A stretch of 64,000 nucleotides of DNA, from NCBI RefSeq assembly GCF_025562715.2, contig NZ_JAPFCC010000001.1, positions 4,176,501 to 4,240,500 of the forward strand, in the 5' to 3' direction. Source of the stretch: Endozoicomonas gorgoniicola. GTDB lineage: Bacteria; Pseudomonadota; Gammaproteobacteria; Pseudomonadales; Endozoicomonadaceae. Shown here one piece after another: positions 53,415-63,027 of the stretch. Position numbers and translations under genes: made by a program. The notes under the pieces are model-generated. The model worked only from the letters and a program-made list of their open reading frames with translations. It had not been told where the DNA came from and ran no database searches. Positions within the stretch are counted from its first letter, which is position 1. Every line of letters starts with the position of its first letter.

Positions 53415-55706
53415 TTAATATTCGGCTCTTAACTCTCTGGCAACCTGAACCATATTGGTCAGAGCTTCTTCCACTTCCGGCCAGTCACGGGTTTTCAGAC
53501 CACAATCCGGGTTCACCCACAACCTTTCAGGCGGAATCTTTTCAGCCGCTTTCTTAATCAACTGTTTCATCCATTCCCGCTCCGGCACATTGGGCGAATG
53601 AATATCATAAACCCCGGGGCCAATTTCATTGGGATATTCAAACTCCTCAAAAGCATCCAGCAGCTGCATGTCAGACCGTGAGGTTTCAATGGTGATGACA
53701 TCCGCATCCATGGCAGCGATGTATTCAATGATGTCATTGAACTCGCTGTAACACATGTGGGTATGAATCTGGGTATCATCCTGCACACCACCGGCTGTCA
53801 GCCGGAAACAGTTCACCGCCCAGTCCAGGTACTCTGGCCAGTCTGCCTTTCTCAGAGGCAGACCCTCCCTGATCGCTGGTTCGTCAATCTGAATGACGCC
53901 AATCCCTGCCTGCTCCAGGTCCGTCACTTCTTCACGCAGTGCCAACGCCAGCTGCTCACAGGAGGTTTTTTGAGAAACGTCATCCCGTGGGAAAGACCAG
54001 CGAAGAATCGTCACCGGCCCCGTGAGCATACCTTTCATCACCTTACTGGTCTGCTGCTGGGCAAATACGCTCCAGTCAACGGTCATAGCCGCAGGGCGGC
54101 TGATATCACCATAAATAATGGGCGGCTTTACGCACCGGCTACCATAACTCTGCACCCAGCCGTACTCAGTAAAGGCAAAACCATCCAGCTGTTCACCAAA
54201 ATACTCCACCATATCATTGCGCTCTGCTTCACCATGAACCAGAACATCCAGACCTAACGCCTCCTGTCGTTTTATTGTGGCCTGTATTTCCTGCTGCATG
54301 GACTCAAGATATTCCTGCCTGTCCAGCTGCTGTTTTCGATAAAGACTACGCTGCCGACGTATCTCTTTCGTTTGGGGAAAAGACCCGATTGTGGTGGTAG
54401 GGAACAGCGGTAACTTCAGCTTTTCCCGTTGCAGGCTATATCTTTCAGCAAAGGGAGAATGTCGCTGCATCAGCTCGGGAGTAATGGCATCTGTTTTTTG
54501 CTGAACCTCTTCCCGATGTATTCTTCGGGACGCTCTGCGACTACAGGCGACGGCATCTGACAAGGCCACCAGCGCCCTGGTTTTGTCGCTGTTATCACCT
54601 GACAACGCCTTGCCCAGTACTGCAATTTCTTCACACTTCTGTACCGCAAAAGCAAGCCAGGATTTCGTTTCTTCATCCAGCCGTTCTTCCGAGTCGAGAT
54701 CAACCGGAACATGCAGCAATGAACAGCTGGAAGAAACCCACAGTCGTTCACCCAGCCTCTCACGGGCTGGTTTTAGCTGTTCCAGAATCGCTGAAAGGTC
54801 AGAACGCCAGATGTTTCTGCCATCAATCACGCCGACAGACAGGGTTTTATAAGCAGGTAACCGGTCCAGCTCAGAGAGTAACTGTTCAGGTGCGCGAACC
54901 AGATCAATATGCAAACCTTCAACCGGCAAATTAACGACAGTCGTCGTTGCATCCTGCAAGCCACCAAAGTAGGTTGCCAGCATGATCTTGATAGCAGGTG
55001 TTTGCAGCCTGTTATAAACACTCTCAAATGCCTGCAACCACGGTTGTGGTAAATCCAGAGCCAGAATGGGCTCATCAATCTGCACCCATTGAGCACCGGT
55101 TTCTGCCAGCTCCGCCAGCACCTGCCCATAAACCGTCATCAGCTCATCAAGCAGCTCCAGCCGGTCGAAGGATTCTCCTTTAACCTTGCCAAGCCATAAC
55201 CAGGTTAATGGCCCTATCAACACAGGCTTGGCATTAAATCCCTGCTCCTGAGCTTCTATGGTTTGTTCGATTACCGCCCGGCTGGTCAACCGGAACGTCT
55301 GCCCCTGGTGCAGTTCAGGCACAATATAGTGATAGTTGGTATCAAACCACTTAGTCATTTCACAGGCCGCTGCTGCCTGACCGCTGGGCGCACGCCCTCT
55401 TGCCATCCGAAACTGGGTATCCAGCAGGTTATCAGCCTGACCTTCAACGTTGCCTTCAAACCTGTGCGGAATTGCTCCCAGCATCATGGAATGGTTCAAC
55501 ATCTGGTCGTACCAGGCAAAATCCCCCGTAGCGACCCAGTCCATACCGGCATCCTGTTGCATTCGCCAGTGCATTGACCGTAAACGCTTGCCTTCAGCCA
55601 TCAGGGCAGACTGATCGAGATCACCTCTCCAGTATGCTTCTGTTGCTTTTTTCAGCTCACGAAATTTGCCAATTCTGGGAAAACCAACACAATGTGAAGT
55701 CGCCAT
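53415..55706 (-). CDS. metE: Cobalamin-independent methionine synthase
   Basis: From ATG 55706 (MATSHCVGFPRIGKFRELK, GGAGG six bases upstream) the protein has 763 residues, the normal MetE length; the frame runs further up to 55787 without conservation. The zinc ligands are in IHTHMCYSEFND and WVNPDCGLKTR, and the catalytic region has TGPVTILRWSFPR and IQIDEPAIREGLPLR. It methylates homocysteine from 5-methyltetrahydropteroyl-glutamate. No cobalamin riboswitch or clear MetR site was found upstream. Confidence 0.95.
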   Translation of the reverse strand: MATSHCVGFPRIGKFRELKKATEAYWRGDLDQSALMAEGKRLRSMHWRMQQDAGMDWVATGDFAWYDQMLNHSMMLGAIPHRFEGNVEGQADNLLDTQFRMARGRAPSGQAAAACEMTKWFDTNYHYIVPELHQGQTFRLTSRAVIEQTIEAQEQGFNAKPVLIGPLTWLWLGKVKGESFDRLELLDELMTVYGQVLAELAETGAQWVQIDEPILALDLPQPWLQAFESVYNRLQTPAIKIMLATYFGGLQDATTTVVNLPVEGLHIDLVRAPEQLLSELDRLPAYKTLSVGVIDGRNIWRSDLSAILEQLKPARERLGERLWVSSSCSLLHVPVDLDSEERLDEETKSWLAFAVQKCEEIAVLGKALSGDNSDKTRALVALSDAVACSRRASRRIHREEVQQKTDAITPELMQRHSPFAERYSLQREKLKLPLFPTTTIGSFPQTKEIRRQRSLYRKQQLDRQEYLESMQQEIQATIKRQEALGLDVLVHGEAERNDMVEYFGEQLDGFAFTEYGWVQSYGSRCVKPPIIYGDISRPAAMTVDWSVFAQQQTSKVMKGMLTGPVTILRWSFPRDDVSQKTSCEQLALALREEVTDLEQAGIGVIQIDEPAIREGLPLRKADWPEYLDWAVNCFRLTAGGVQDDTQIHTHMCYSEFNDIIEYIAAMDADVITIETSRSDMQLLDAFEEFEYPNEIGPGVYDIHSPNVPEREWMKQLIKKAAEKIPPERLWVNPDCGLKTRDWPEVEEALTNMVQVARELRAEY

Positions 55707-55868
55707 TGCCACCCTCCTCGGAGGTGATGTTGTCATACGTTTATTGGATTTATTCTGGTCATGATCGTCTCTGCCACGCTCACTCACAGACGTGAATGAG
55801 TGTGGTAGAGAATGCAGAATGCTTCAAATTGGATTTCAGGTCAACTAAACGACAGAAAAGGTTTACAA

Positions 55869-57458
55869 CTAACGCCGCTGCTTGCGGGGCCATACCAGGC
55901 TGAACCGGGCACCACCCATCGGGCTGTGACTGACCATCGCCCGACCGTTATGCCAGTACATAATCCGGCGGACAATGGAAAGCCCCAAACCATAACCACC
56001 AGTGTTGCGGGTACGACTGTCGTCAAGACGACTGAAAGCAGAGAAAACCCGGTCCCACTCTTCCTCGGCGATGCCCGGCCCATCATCATCAACATCGACG
56101 CGGCAGGTCTCCTGAGTGGATGAAAACCTTACCTGCACTTTACTGTCGGCGTAGCGGCAGGCATTGCCAATCAGGTTCTGAATGGCACGATGGATATAGC
56201 GTCGGTCAACGTCTGCGAAACGTCTTGGGTTCAGCACATTGCAGGGAATATGTTCAATGTCCACACGGTCCTGCAGCCGCCCGTATTCACTGACGACCTG
56301 CGCTACCACTTTATCAACATCGTGTCGTTTATAACGAATCTCCGGAGCAGACTGCTCCAGATTGGCATAGGTCAGAAATTCGTCAACCAGGTTATCCAGT
56401 TCTTCGATATCCTTATCCATACCTTCCAGCTGTTTCTCGCGCTCTTCACTGGTTTCTGCGTCAGCAATCAGATCCAGGCCAAAACGCAGGCGCGCCACCG
56501 GTGTTCGCAGTTCATGGGAGACACCACGAATCATCTCCTTCTTCAGGCTCAGTAAACGCTGAATGTAGCCCGCCATGGCATTGAAGGCAGAAGCAAGGCG
56601 GCCAATGGAATCGGTTCCGCCAATAGAGACCCGTACATCAAAATCACCCCGGCTGAAACGTGTGGCAGCGCGCTCCAGCCGACGCAGGCGTTTCTCCATC
56701 CCACGAACCAGGATATAAATCGCCAGACTGATGGAGGTCAGCATAAACAGACCGATGGAAATCATCAGCTTAAAGGGATAAGGGTTCAGCAACCTCAGTG
56801 GCCCCAGCCGCAACAGCTGGCCCGTATCCGGCAGGCTGGTATACATGGAAATGCTCTGCCCTTCCTCATCCAGCAGCATCAGCATACTGCCCTGACGCAA
56901 CTCCTCCTGCTGAACCGGCAGCAACCGGGCCTGGGCTTCCTTAAGCAGATGCACCGGATAGCTGAAAGAGCCGACGGCTAACGCCTGCAAACGCTGCTCC
57001 CGTTCTGCGGGTGCGTAGCGCAGAAGCTTTTCCCGGAGCAAACTCAGTGTGCCATTGATAATCTGCTCCGATATATTCAACACACAGCCTTGCAGCAACC
57101 GGTTCTGATCAAGACGGGTAGATACCAGCGCCCGGCTGTTATCCAGCATCTGAACAGACACACCGGAACGATCCATATGCTCCAACGCCTTTTTACTGAG
57201 TCCGGACTGATCAACCGTTACGACTGAAAAAGGAATAGCAACACGGTAAGCCCACTCATCCAGCCACGCCTGACGTTCCTGCTCGGGCAATTCCTGCAGG
57301 CTCTCTGACACCAGCCGGAATGTGCCCCGAACCATATCTTCCCGATACTCACCCAGACGGTGGTCATTAATCAGCGTCACTGAGATGCCAGACAGCACAG
57401 CCACCAGCACCAGCGTGAAAAGAAGCCCGCCATATATTCGGAGAAAAATACTACTCAC
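55869..57458 (-). CDS. rstB: RstB-like sensor histidine kinase
   Basis: The 529-residue kinase has TM1 at about 7-31, a large periplasmic domain, TM2 at about 231-251, a HAMP domain, an H-box MIRGVSHELRTPVARLRFGL (H315), N-box IQNLIGNACRYAD, DVDDDGPGIAEEEW and GYGLGLSIVRRI. It is the RstB/EnvZ class by arrangement. It lies 60 bp after its response regulator gene. The signal is unknown. Confidence 0.85.
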   Translation of the reverse strand: MSSIFLRIYGGLLFTLVLVAVLSGISVTLINDHRLGEYREDMVRGTFRLVSESLQELPEQERQAWLDEWAYRVAIPFSVVTVDQSGLSKKALEHMDRSGVSVQMLDNSRALVSTRLDQNRLLQGCVLNISEQIINGTLSLLREKLLRYAPAEREQRLQALAVGSFSYPVHLLKEAQARLLPVQQEELRQGSMLMLLDEEGQSISMYTSLPDTGQLLRLGPLRLLNPYPFKLMISIGLFMLTSISLAIYILVRGMEKRLRRLERAATRFSRGDFDVRVSIGGTDSIGRLASAFNAMAGYIQRLLSLKKEMIRGVSHELRTPVARLRFGLDLIADAETSEEREKQLEGMDKDIEELDNLVDEFLTYANLEQSAPEIRYKRHDVDKVVAQVVSEYGRLQDRVDIEHIPCNVLNPRRFADVDRRYIHRAIQNLIGNACRYADSKVQVRFSSTQETCRVDVDDDGPGIAEEEWDRVFSAFSRLDDSRTRNTGGYGLGLSIVRRIMYWHNGRAMVSHSPMGGARFSLVWPRKQRR

Positions 57459-57518
57459 AAATCTAACCTGTTAGCGCCATGGGCCTGACCAGGCACGATT
57501 CCCGGCCAGGCATCTGAC

Positions 57519-58232
57519 TCAATCACTTTTTACAAACAGATAGCCTTTACTGCGCACTGTTTTGATAAGGCGGGGATGCATCGGGTCATCACCAATTTTG
57601 GGGCGAATTCTGGATACACGGACATCAATGGACCGGTCCTGACCGTCGTATTCAATACCACGCAGCTGGGCAAAAATCTCTTCCCGACTCAGAACCCGCC
57701 CTGCATTGGAGCAGAGTAGCCACAAAAGGTCGAACTCGGCACTGGTCAGCTCAATACTGGCCTGATTCAACCAGGCTTCGCGCATAGCGTTATCGACAAC
57801 CAGTGGGCCAAAAGTCAGACGACTGACGGCCTGTTCCTGTTCTTCTTCCACCGGCGCAACCGCCCGGCGCAGCAAAGCCCGGATACGAGCCAGCAAAACC
57901 CTGGGACGAACCGGCTTGGCCACATAGTCGTCAGCCCCCATTTCCAGCCCCAGAACTTCGTCAAGGTCTTCAGCCCGTGCCGTCAGCATTAAAATCTGGC
58001 CGTGATACTGTCCCCGAACCCGGCGGCAGATGGAGATGCCATCCTCTCCGGGCAACATCAGATCCAGCACGACCAGATCCGGGCGTTCCTTCAGGATGCG
58101 TTCAACCGCCTTGCCGCCATCGCCTTCCACAGTGACCTGCAGGCCATTGTTCTGAAGATAATCCCTGGTCAGGGTCGCCAGCCGCTCATCGTCCTCAACG
58201 ATCAGTATTCGACCTGTCTCTGTATTTTCCAC
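57519..58232 (-). CDS. rstA: RstA-like OmpR-family response regulator
   Basis: The receiver domain has EDDERLATLTRDYL, the phosphoacceptor in VVLDLMLPGEDG and K in DYVAKPVRP. The winged-helix effector domain has ELTSAEFDLLWLLCSNAGRVLSREEI and SIDVRVSRIRPKIGDDP. I prefer GTG 58232 (GGAAA seven bases upstream) over TTG 58265. Probably forms one unit with the kinase gene. Confidence 0.86.
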   Translation of the reverse strand: MENTETGRILIVEDDERLATLTRDYLQNNGLQVTVEGDGGKAVERILKERPDLVVLDLMLPGEDGISICRRVRGQYHGQILMLTARAEDLDEVLGLEMGADDYVAKPVRPRVLLARIRALLRRAVAPVEEEQEQAVSRLTFGPLVVDNAMREAWLNQASIELTSAEFDLLWLLCSNAGRVLSREEIFAQLRGIEYDGQDRSIDVRVSRIRPKIGDDPMHPRLIKTVRSKGYLFVKSD

Positions 58233-58425
58233 AACCAAATTTCCAGCGTATGAATTATTGTGCAAGATACTACTACACCCCCACGCCAGAATCCTGTCTG
58301 TTAAGCAGTTACAGCCGCGGCTTATTCCAGTATCACTACCCGTTCGACATTCAATGGATAAAAACAGTTCAGGACAAAGGAATTTTTTTCACGGCAAAAT
58401 CCGCGCAAATCCGTTAAAATCTCAA

Positions 58426-58441
58426 ACACTATATATTGTGG
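58426..58441. promoter_or_regulatory. NrdR-like box 1
   Basis: ACACTATATATTGTGG closely resembles the NrdR consensus (acaCwAtATaTwGtgt). Confidence 0.6.
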
Positions 58442-58632
58442 TTGTTGAAAGTCGCATAACTGTCGGAATCAGGAAAAATCAATAGTATTTTTCTTATCTT
58501 TAGTCCAGATTATATTCCTTTTTATTATAAAAAAAATTGGGTCTCAACTACGACCTGTTGAATACTGCTTGAGTGCGATAAGAAAGACAAACTGCCAGTT
58601 TGCAAACACTAACATAAAAATAAATTCACAGG

Positions 58633-58641
58633 TTATCCACT
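58633..58641 (+). promoter_or_regulatory. DnaA-box-like sequence
   Basis: TTATCCACT matches the DnaA 9-mer TTATCCACA at 8 of 9. E. coli nrdAB is known to be controlled by DnaA. Confidence 0.45.
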
Positions 58642-59009
58642 GCATTTCCACGACAGTGTCAACTTGAACTTATCCCAATACCGCATTATCTTGTGTATAT
58701 AAACAAGACATACACAACATGTTGTATATCTCGTATTCAGCACCCCACAAGATGTTATGACAGTACCGCTGACTGCGAGTACTCAAAAGCACAGATCTGG
58801 CGCTGTAAGAATGCTAAATATCAGGGAAGAATGCTTAAAGGCTCTCGGATAACCATCAGTCAGGGCTTACTTTCTAAGATACATGTTGCAGTTGATCCTG
58901 ATTTTTTATCGATCCGGGTTATAAGTACACAATCAGCATCTCCCATTAGCTTTCTGGTTTCTGCCTCCCGAGAAAGGTGCAGTCGACAGGTTTCTTGTCG
59001 ACAACGAAA

Positions 59010-59025
59010 ACACAATATATTGATT
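59010..59025. promoter_or_regulatory. NrdR-like box 2
   Basis: ACACAATATATTGATT, 16 bp before the nrdA ATG, has the conserved left half and central ATATAT; the right half is weaker. Confidence 0.55.
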
Positions 59026-59041
59026 TACAGGTAAGGGTTGA

Positions 59042-61312
59042 ATGAACAAAAATATCCTGGTCACCAAGCGAAACGGCGACAAGGAGCAGCTGGATCTGGA
59101 CAAGATTCACAAGGTGATCGCCTGGGCTGCTGAAGGATTAAACAATGTTTCTGTCTCAGAAGTAGAGCTGAAGTCACATATACAGTTCTATGATGCCATC
59201 CAGACCACTGATATCCACGAGACCCTGATCAAATCCGCTGCTGACCTGATCTCAGAGCAAGCACCTGATTATCAGTACCTAGCGGCCAGGCTGGCGATTT
59301 TCCATCTCCGTAAAAAAGCCTACGGTCAGTTTGAGCCTCCGGCCCTGTACGACCATGTCCAGAAACTCTGCGAAGCCAAAAAATACGACACCCACCTCTT
59401 AAAAGACTACAGTGAAGCTGAATTCAGCCAGATGGACAGTTTCATTGACCATCAGCGCGACATGAACTTCAGTTATGCAGCCGTTAAACAGCTCGAAGGC
59501 AAATACCTGGTTCAGAACCGTGTCACCGGCACCTACTACGAAAGCCCGCAAATGCTCTATATGCTGATCGGAGCCTGCCTGTTTTCAAGCTATCCAAAAG
59601 CAACCCGAATTGACTACATTCGTCGTTTTTATGATGCGGTGTCCACTTTCAAGCTGTCTCTGCCAACACCGATCATGGCGGGGGTCAGAACCCCCACACG
59701 GCAGTTCAGTTCCTGTGTCCTGATTGAGTGCGGTGACTCTCTGGATTCCATCAACGCAACCTCCAGCGCTATTGTAAAATACGTCAGTCAACGGGCAGGC
59801 ATTGGGATTAATGCCGGAGGAATCCGTGCCATTGGCAGCCCGATCCGTAACGGCGAAGCCTTTCACACCGGCTGTATCCCTTTCTACAAGCACTTTCAGA
59901 CCGCTGTAAAATCCTGCTCCCAGGGCGGCGTCAGGGGCGGAGCAGCCACTCTGTTTTACCCGCTCTGGCACTACGAGGTGGAAAACCTGCTGGTACTGAA
60001 AAACAACCGCGGGGTCGAAGAGAACCGTGTACGGCATCTGGACTATGGCGTTCAGTTTAACCGCCTGATGTACCAGCGCCTGATTCAGGGTGGCAATATC
60101 ACCCTGTTCTCCCCCAGCGATGTACCCGGTCTTTACGACGCCTTTTTCCAGGACCAGGAACAGTTTGAAGTACTGTATGAACAGTATGAAAAAGACGACA
60201 GTATTCGCAAAAAGACCCTGAAAGCCGTTGAGCTGTTCTCCCTGTTTGCCTCAGAGCGTGCCAGTACCGGCCGCATTTATCTGCAAAACGTTGACCACTG
60301 CAACACTCACAGCCCCTTTGATCCTGCTGTCGCCCCAGTGCGCCAGAGCAACCTCTGTCTGGAAATTGCCCTGCCCACCAAGCCCCTGCAGCATGTTATG
60401 GATGAAGACGGTGAAATTGCCCTGTGCACCCTGGCCGCCTTCAACCTTGGCAAGGTCGATCAGCTGGACGAACTGGAAGCACTGGCCGACCTGCTGGTAC
60501 GCGCACTGGATAGCCTTCTGGACTACCAGGACTACCCGCTGCCTGCCGCCTATACCGCCACCATGGGGCGTCGTCCACTGGGGGTGGGAGTGATCAACTT
60601 TGCCAACTATCTGGCAAAAAACAATGTGCGCTACTCCGACGGTTCCGCCAATGGCCTGACCCATAAAACCTTTGAAGCAATCCAGTATTATCTGTTGAAA
60701 GCTTCTAACCGGTTAGCCAGGGAACAGGGAACCTGCACCAAATTCCATGAAACCACTTACGCCAAAGGCATCCTGCCTGTCGATACCTACAAGCAGGATC
60801 TGGACAGTGTCTGCCCGGAACCTCTGCATCTGGACTGGGAAGCCCTGCGCAGTGAGATTCGGGAATACGGGCTGCGCAATTCCACCCTGACCGCCCTGAT
60901 GCCCTCTGAAACATCATCCCAGATCAGTAATGCCACCAATGGTATAGAGCCCCCACGAGGCTATGTCAGCGTAAAAGCCAGCAAAGACGGGATTCTCAAG
61001 CAGGTCGTTCCGGACTATGAAGAACTCCGTGGACGTTACGAATTGCTCTGGGACATCGAAAGTAATGACGGTTACCTGCAACTGGTGGCTATTATGCAGA
61101 AGTTTGTAGATCAGACGATTTCAGCCAACACCAACTATGACCCGGCTCGTTTCGAAGGTGGCAAGGTACCCGTTAAACTGTTGTTGAAAGACCTGTTAAC
61201 CGCCTACAAACTGGGTGTTAAAACGCTTTACTACCATAACACCCGTGATGGCGCAGCGGACTCCCACGAAGAGGCCGACGACGGTTGTGCCGGTGGAGCC
61301 TGCAAGATTTAA
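59042..61312 (+). CDS. nrdA: Class Ia ribonucleotide reductase, large subunit
   Basis: The 756-residue protein has an N-terminal ATP-cone (LVTKRNGDKEQLDLDKIHKVI, allosteric activity site), active-site Cys in FSSCVLIECGDS, the thiyl radical Cys in QSNLCLEIALP, and C-terminal redox pair CAGGACKI. It reduces ribonucleoside diphosphates with NrdB. First gene of nrdA-nrdB-yfaE. Confidence 0.96.
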   Translation: MNKNILVTKRNGDKEQLDLDKIHKVIAWAAEGLNNVSVSEVELKSHIQFYDAIQTTDIHETLIKSAADLISEQAPDYQYLAARLAIFHLRKKAYGQFEPPALYDHVQKLCEAKKYDTHLLKDYSEAEFSQMDSFIDHQRDMNFSYAAVKQLEGKYLVQNRVTGTYYESPQMLYMLIGACLFSSYPKATRIDYIRRFYDAVSTFKLSLPTPIMAGVRTPTRQFSSCVLIECGDSLDSINATSSAIVKYVSQRAGIGINAGGIRAIGSPIRNGEAFHTGCIPFYKHFQTAVKSCSQGGVRGGAATLFYPLWHYEVENLLVLKNNRGVEENRVRHLDYGVQFNRLMYQRLIQGGNITLFSPSDVPGLYDAFFQDQEQFEVLYEQYEKDDSIRKKTLKAVELFSLFASERASTGRIYLQNVDHCNTHSPFDPAVAPVRQSNLCLEIALPTKPLQHVMDEDGEIALCTLAAFNLGKVDQLDELEALADLLVRALDSLLDYQDYPLPAAYTATMGRRPLGVGVINFANYLAKNNVRYSDGSANGLTHKTFEAIQYYLLKASNRLAREQGTCTKFHETTYAKGILPVDTYKQDLDSVCPEPLHLDWEALRSEIREYGLRNSTLTALMPSETSSQISNATNGIEPPRGYVSVKASKDGILKQVVPDYEELRGRYELLWDIESNDGYLQLVAIMQKFVDQTISANTNYDPARFEGGKVPVKLLLKDLLTAYKLGVKTLYYHNTRDGAADSHEEADDGCAGGACKI

Positions 61313-61369
61313 CGACCCTTCAACTCAACCCAGTCGTGGTCGCTGCGGCGACCCGGATAAACAAATACT

Positions 61370-62500
61370 ATGAGCTACACCACTTTCAACCAGGAACTGT
61401 TCAATGCCACCGAAGAACCCATGTTTTTTGGTCGCAATGTCAACGTTTCCCGCTACGACGTGCAGAAACACCCCGTCTTCGAAAAGCTGATTGAAAAACA
61501 GTTGTCGTTTTTCTGGCGACCTGAAGAGGTGGACCTGTCAACAGACCGCAGCGATTTCGCGGCTCTGCCAGAACATGAAAAGCATATTTTTCTGAGCAAC
61601 CTGAAGTATCAGACCCTGCTGGACTCGATTCAGGGACGCTCCCCCAATGTCGCCCTGCTGCCCATTGTCTCCCTGCCAGAACTGGAAACCTGGCTTGAGA
61701 CCTGGGCTTTCAGCGAAACCATCCACTCGCGTTCGTACACCCACATTATCCGCAATATCCTGCCGGAGCCTTCAGCCGTATTCGATGATATTGTCACCAA
61801 CAGCGCTATTGTTCAGCGGGCTTCCGACATCACCCGTTATTACGACGACCTGATTGAAGGCATCAACCAGTACAACGTGCTGGGAGAAGGTGAGCACCAG
61901 GTGAATGGCAAAACGGTTCATGTGTCGATCACCGACCTGAAACGCCGACTTTACCTGACGGTGGTATCCATCAACGTGCTGGAAGCCATTCGCTTTTATG
62001 TCAGCTTTGCCTGCAGCTTTGCCTTTGCCGAGCGTTCCACCATGGAAGGCAACGCCAAGATCATTAAACTGATCGCCCGTGATGAAGCCCTGCACCTGAC
62101 GGGAACCCAGCACATGCTGCAGATTATGGCGGAAGGTAAGGATGATCCGGAAATGGCTCACATCGCCACGTCACTGCATAGCGAAGCCAGAGAGATATTT
62201 ATTGAAGCCGCAAAGCAGGAAAAAGAGTGGGCTGAATATCTGTTCCAGGACGGTTCAATGATTGGCCTGAACAAGGATATTCTCAGCCAGTATGTGGAAT
62301 ACATTACCAACCAGCGCATGTCTGCCATCGGCATGGAACCGGCCTTTGCACCGATCCAGAACCCTCTGCCGTGGATGAACAGCTGGCTGAACAGCGACAA
62401 TGTGCAGGTAGCACCGCAGGAAGTTGAAGTCAGCTCTTACCTGGTGGGGCAGATAGACAGCGAAGTGGGGTCGGAAGATTTCAGTAACTTTTCACTGTAG
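61370..62500 (+). CDS. nrdB: Class Ia ribonucleotide reductase, small subunit
   Basis: The 376-residue protein has the di-iron and tyrosyl-radical features of NrdB: ETWAFSETIHSRSYTHIIRN, EAIRFYVSFACSFAFAER, and DEALHLTGTQHML, with the NrdA-interacting acidic C-terminus (EVGSEDFSNFSL). Lies 57 bp after nrdA. Confidence 0.96.
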   Translation: MSYTTFNQELFNATEEPMFFGRNVNVSRYDVQKHPVFEKLIEKQLSFFWRPEEVDLSTDRSDFAALPEHEKHIFLSNLKYQTLLDSIQGRSPNVALLPIVSLPELETWLETWAFSETIHSRSYTHIIRNILPEPSAVFDDIVTNSAIVQRASDITRYYDDLIEGINQYNVLGEGEHQVNGKTVHVSITDLKRRLYLTVVSINVLEAIRFYVSFACSFAFAERSTMEGNAKIIKLIARDEALHLTGTQHMLQIMAEGKDDPEMAHIATSLHSEAREIFIEAAKQEKEWAEYLFQDGSMIGLNKDILSQYVEYITNQRMSAIGMEPAFAPIQNPLPWMNSWLNSDNVQVAPQEVEVSSYLVGQIDSEVGSEDFSNFSL

Positions 62501-62558
62501 CTTCACCCCGCTGTAGCACTATCGCCATAACCAACTAACAGACGACAGGAGACTCCCG

Positions 62559-62843
62559 TTGGCCAATATCATCAAGATTATTGAAGGGTTCAGCTTTATT
62601 CCCAGAAGCGAGCTGAACCTGCTGGAAGCCCTGGAGTCTCAGAAGGTTAATGTCGATTACCAGTGTCGTGAAGGCTTTTGTGGCAGCTGTCAGGTACAGC
62701 TGCTCGAAGGTGAGGTGGAGTACACCAGCGAACCCATCGCCTTTATACCAGAGGGTCGGATTCTGCCCTGTTGCTGCCACGCCAAAAGTGACCTGACCAT
62801 CGAGATTCCCGGCGGGTGTCATTTAAAGAAAACTGAACAATAA
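62559..62843 (+). CDS. yfaE: 2Fe-2S ferredoxin YfaE
   Basis: The 94-residue ferredoxin has the cluster motif CREGFCGSCQV (C36, C41, C44) and the distal Cys in ILPCCCHAKSD. In E. coli YfaE maintains the NrdB di-iron radical cofactor. Translation begins at TTG 62559 with AGGAG seven bases upstream, a rare start that should keep it below NrdB. Third gene of the nrd operon. Confidence 0.92.
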   Translation: MANIIKIIEGFSFIPRSELNLLEALESQKVNVDYQCREGFCGSCQVQLLEGEVEYTSEPIAFIPEGRILPCCCHAKSDLTIEIPGGCHLKKTEQ

Positions 62844-62844
62844 A

Positions 62845-63027
62845 ATGCCCCTTCTGCCAACCCTTTTTCTGGCCATTGCTGCTTTTCTGGCTTTTCTGTT
62901 TTTTCCGGCAAGAGTATGTACAGCAGCCCCGGTTATTGGCAAAACCACCATCAGCCACCAGTTCACCCTGATTGGCCACAGCATCACCCTGATTGGCCAC
63001 AGCAAGTACCACGGATGGTTTCAATAA
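62845..63027 (+). CDS. Possible small exported peptide with internal repeat
   Basis: A 60-residue frame starting 1 bp after the yfaE stop. It has a hydrophobic N-terminus (LPTLFLAIAAFLAFLFFPARVCTA) that could be a signal sequence and ends with TLIGHSITLIGHSK encoded by a 21-bp tandem duplication. No homology is recognised, there is no clear ribosome binding site, and it may be non-coding. Confidence 0.25.
   Translation: MPLLPTLFLAIAAFLAFLFFPARVCTAAPVIGKTTISHQFTLIGHSITLIGHSKYHGWFQ
62964..63003 (+). repeat. 21-bp tandem duplication
   Basis: CACCCTGATTGGCCACAGC is repeated at 62964 and 62985, separated by AT. It spans the earliest possible TTG start of the symporter gene. Confidence 0.9.

Larger units (their letters stand above)
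58266..59041 (+). other. Long control region upstream of nrdA
   Basis: 776 bp without a credible gene. It holds two NrdR-like boxes, a DnaA-like box, a 12-bp palindrome ACAACATGTTGT (58714-58725) within a larger near-palindrome, and a GTCGACA/TGTCGAC stem-loop (58982-59002). This density of sites fits the multi-input control known for nrdAB operons. Confidence 0.6.

Noticed and set aside
55707..55868. Cobalamin riboswitch or MetR site upstream of metE
   Set aside because: The gap is too short and lacks the conserved B12-box; TGAA/TTCA half-sites are present but not in a convincing MetR arrangement.
58693..59034. 113-codon frame upstream of nrdA
   Set aside because: It overlaps the NrdR-like box, palindrome and hairpin; composition is not protein-like.
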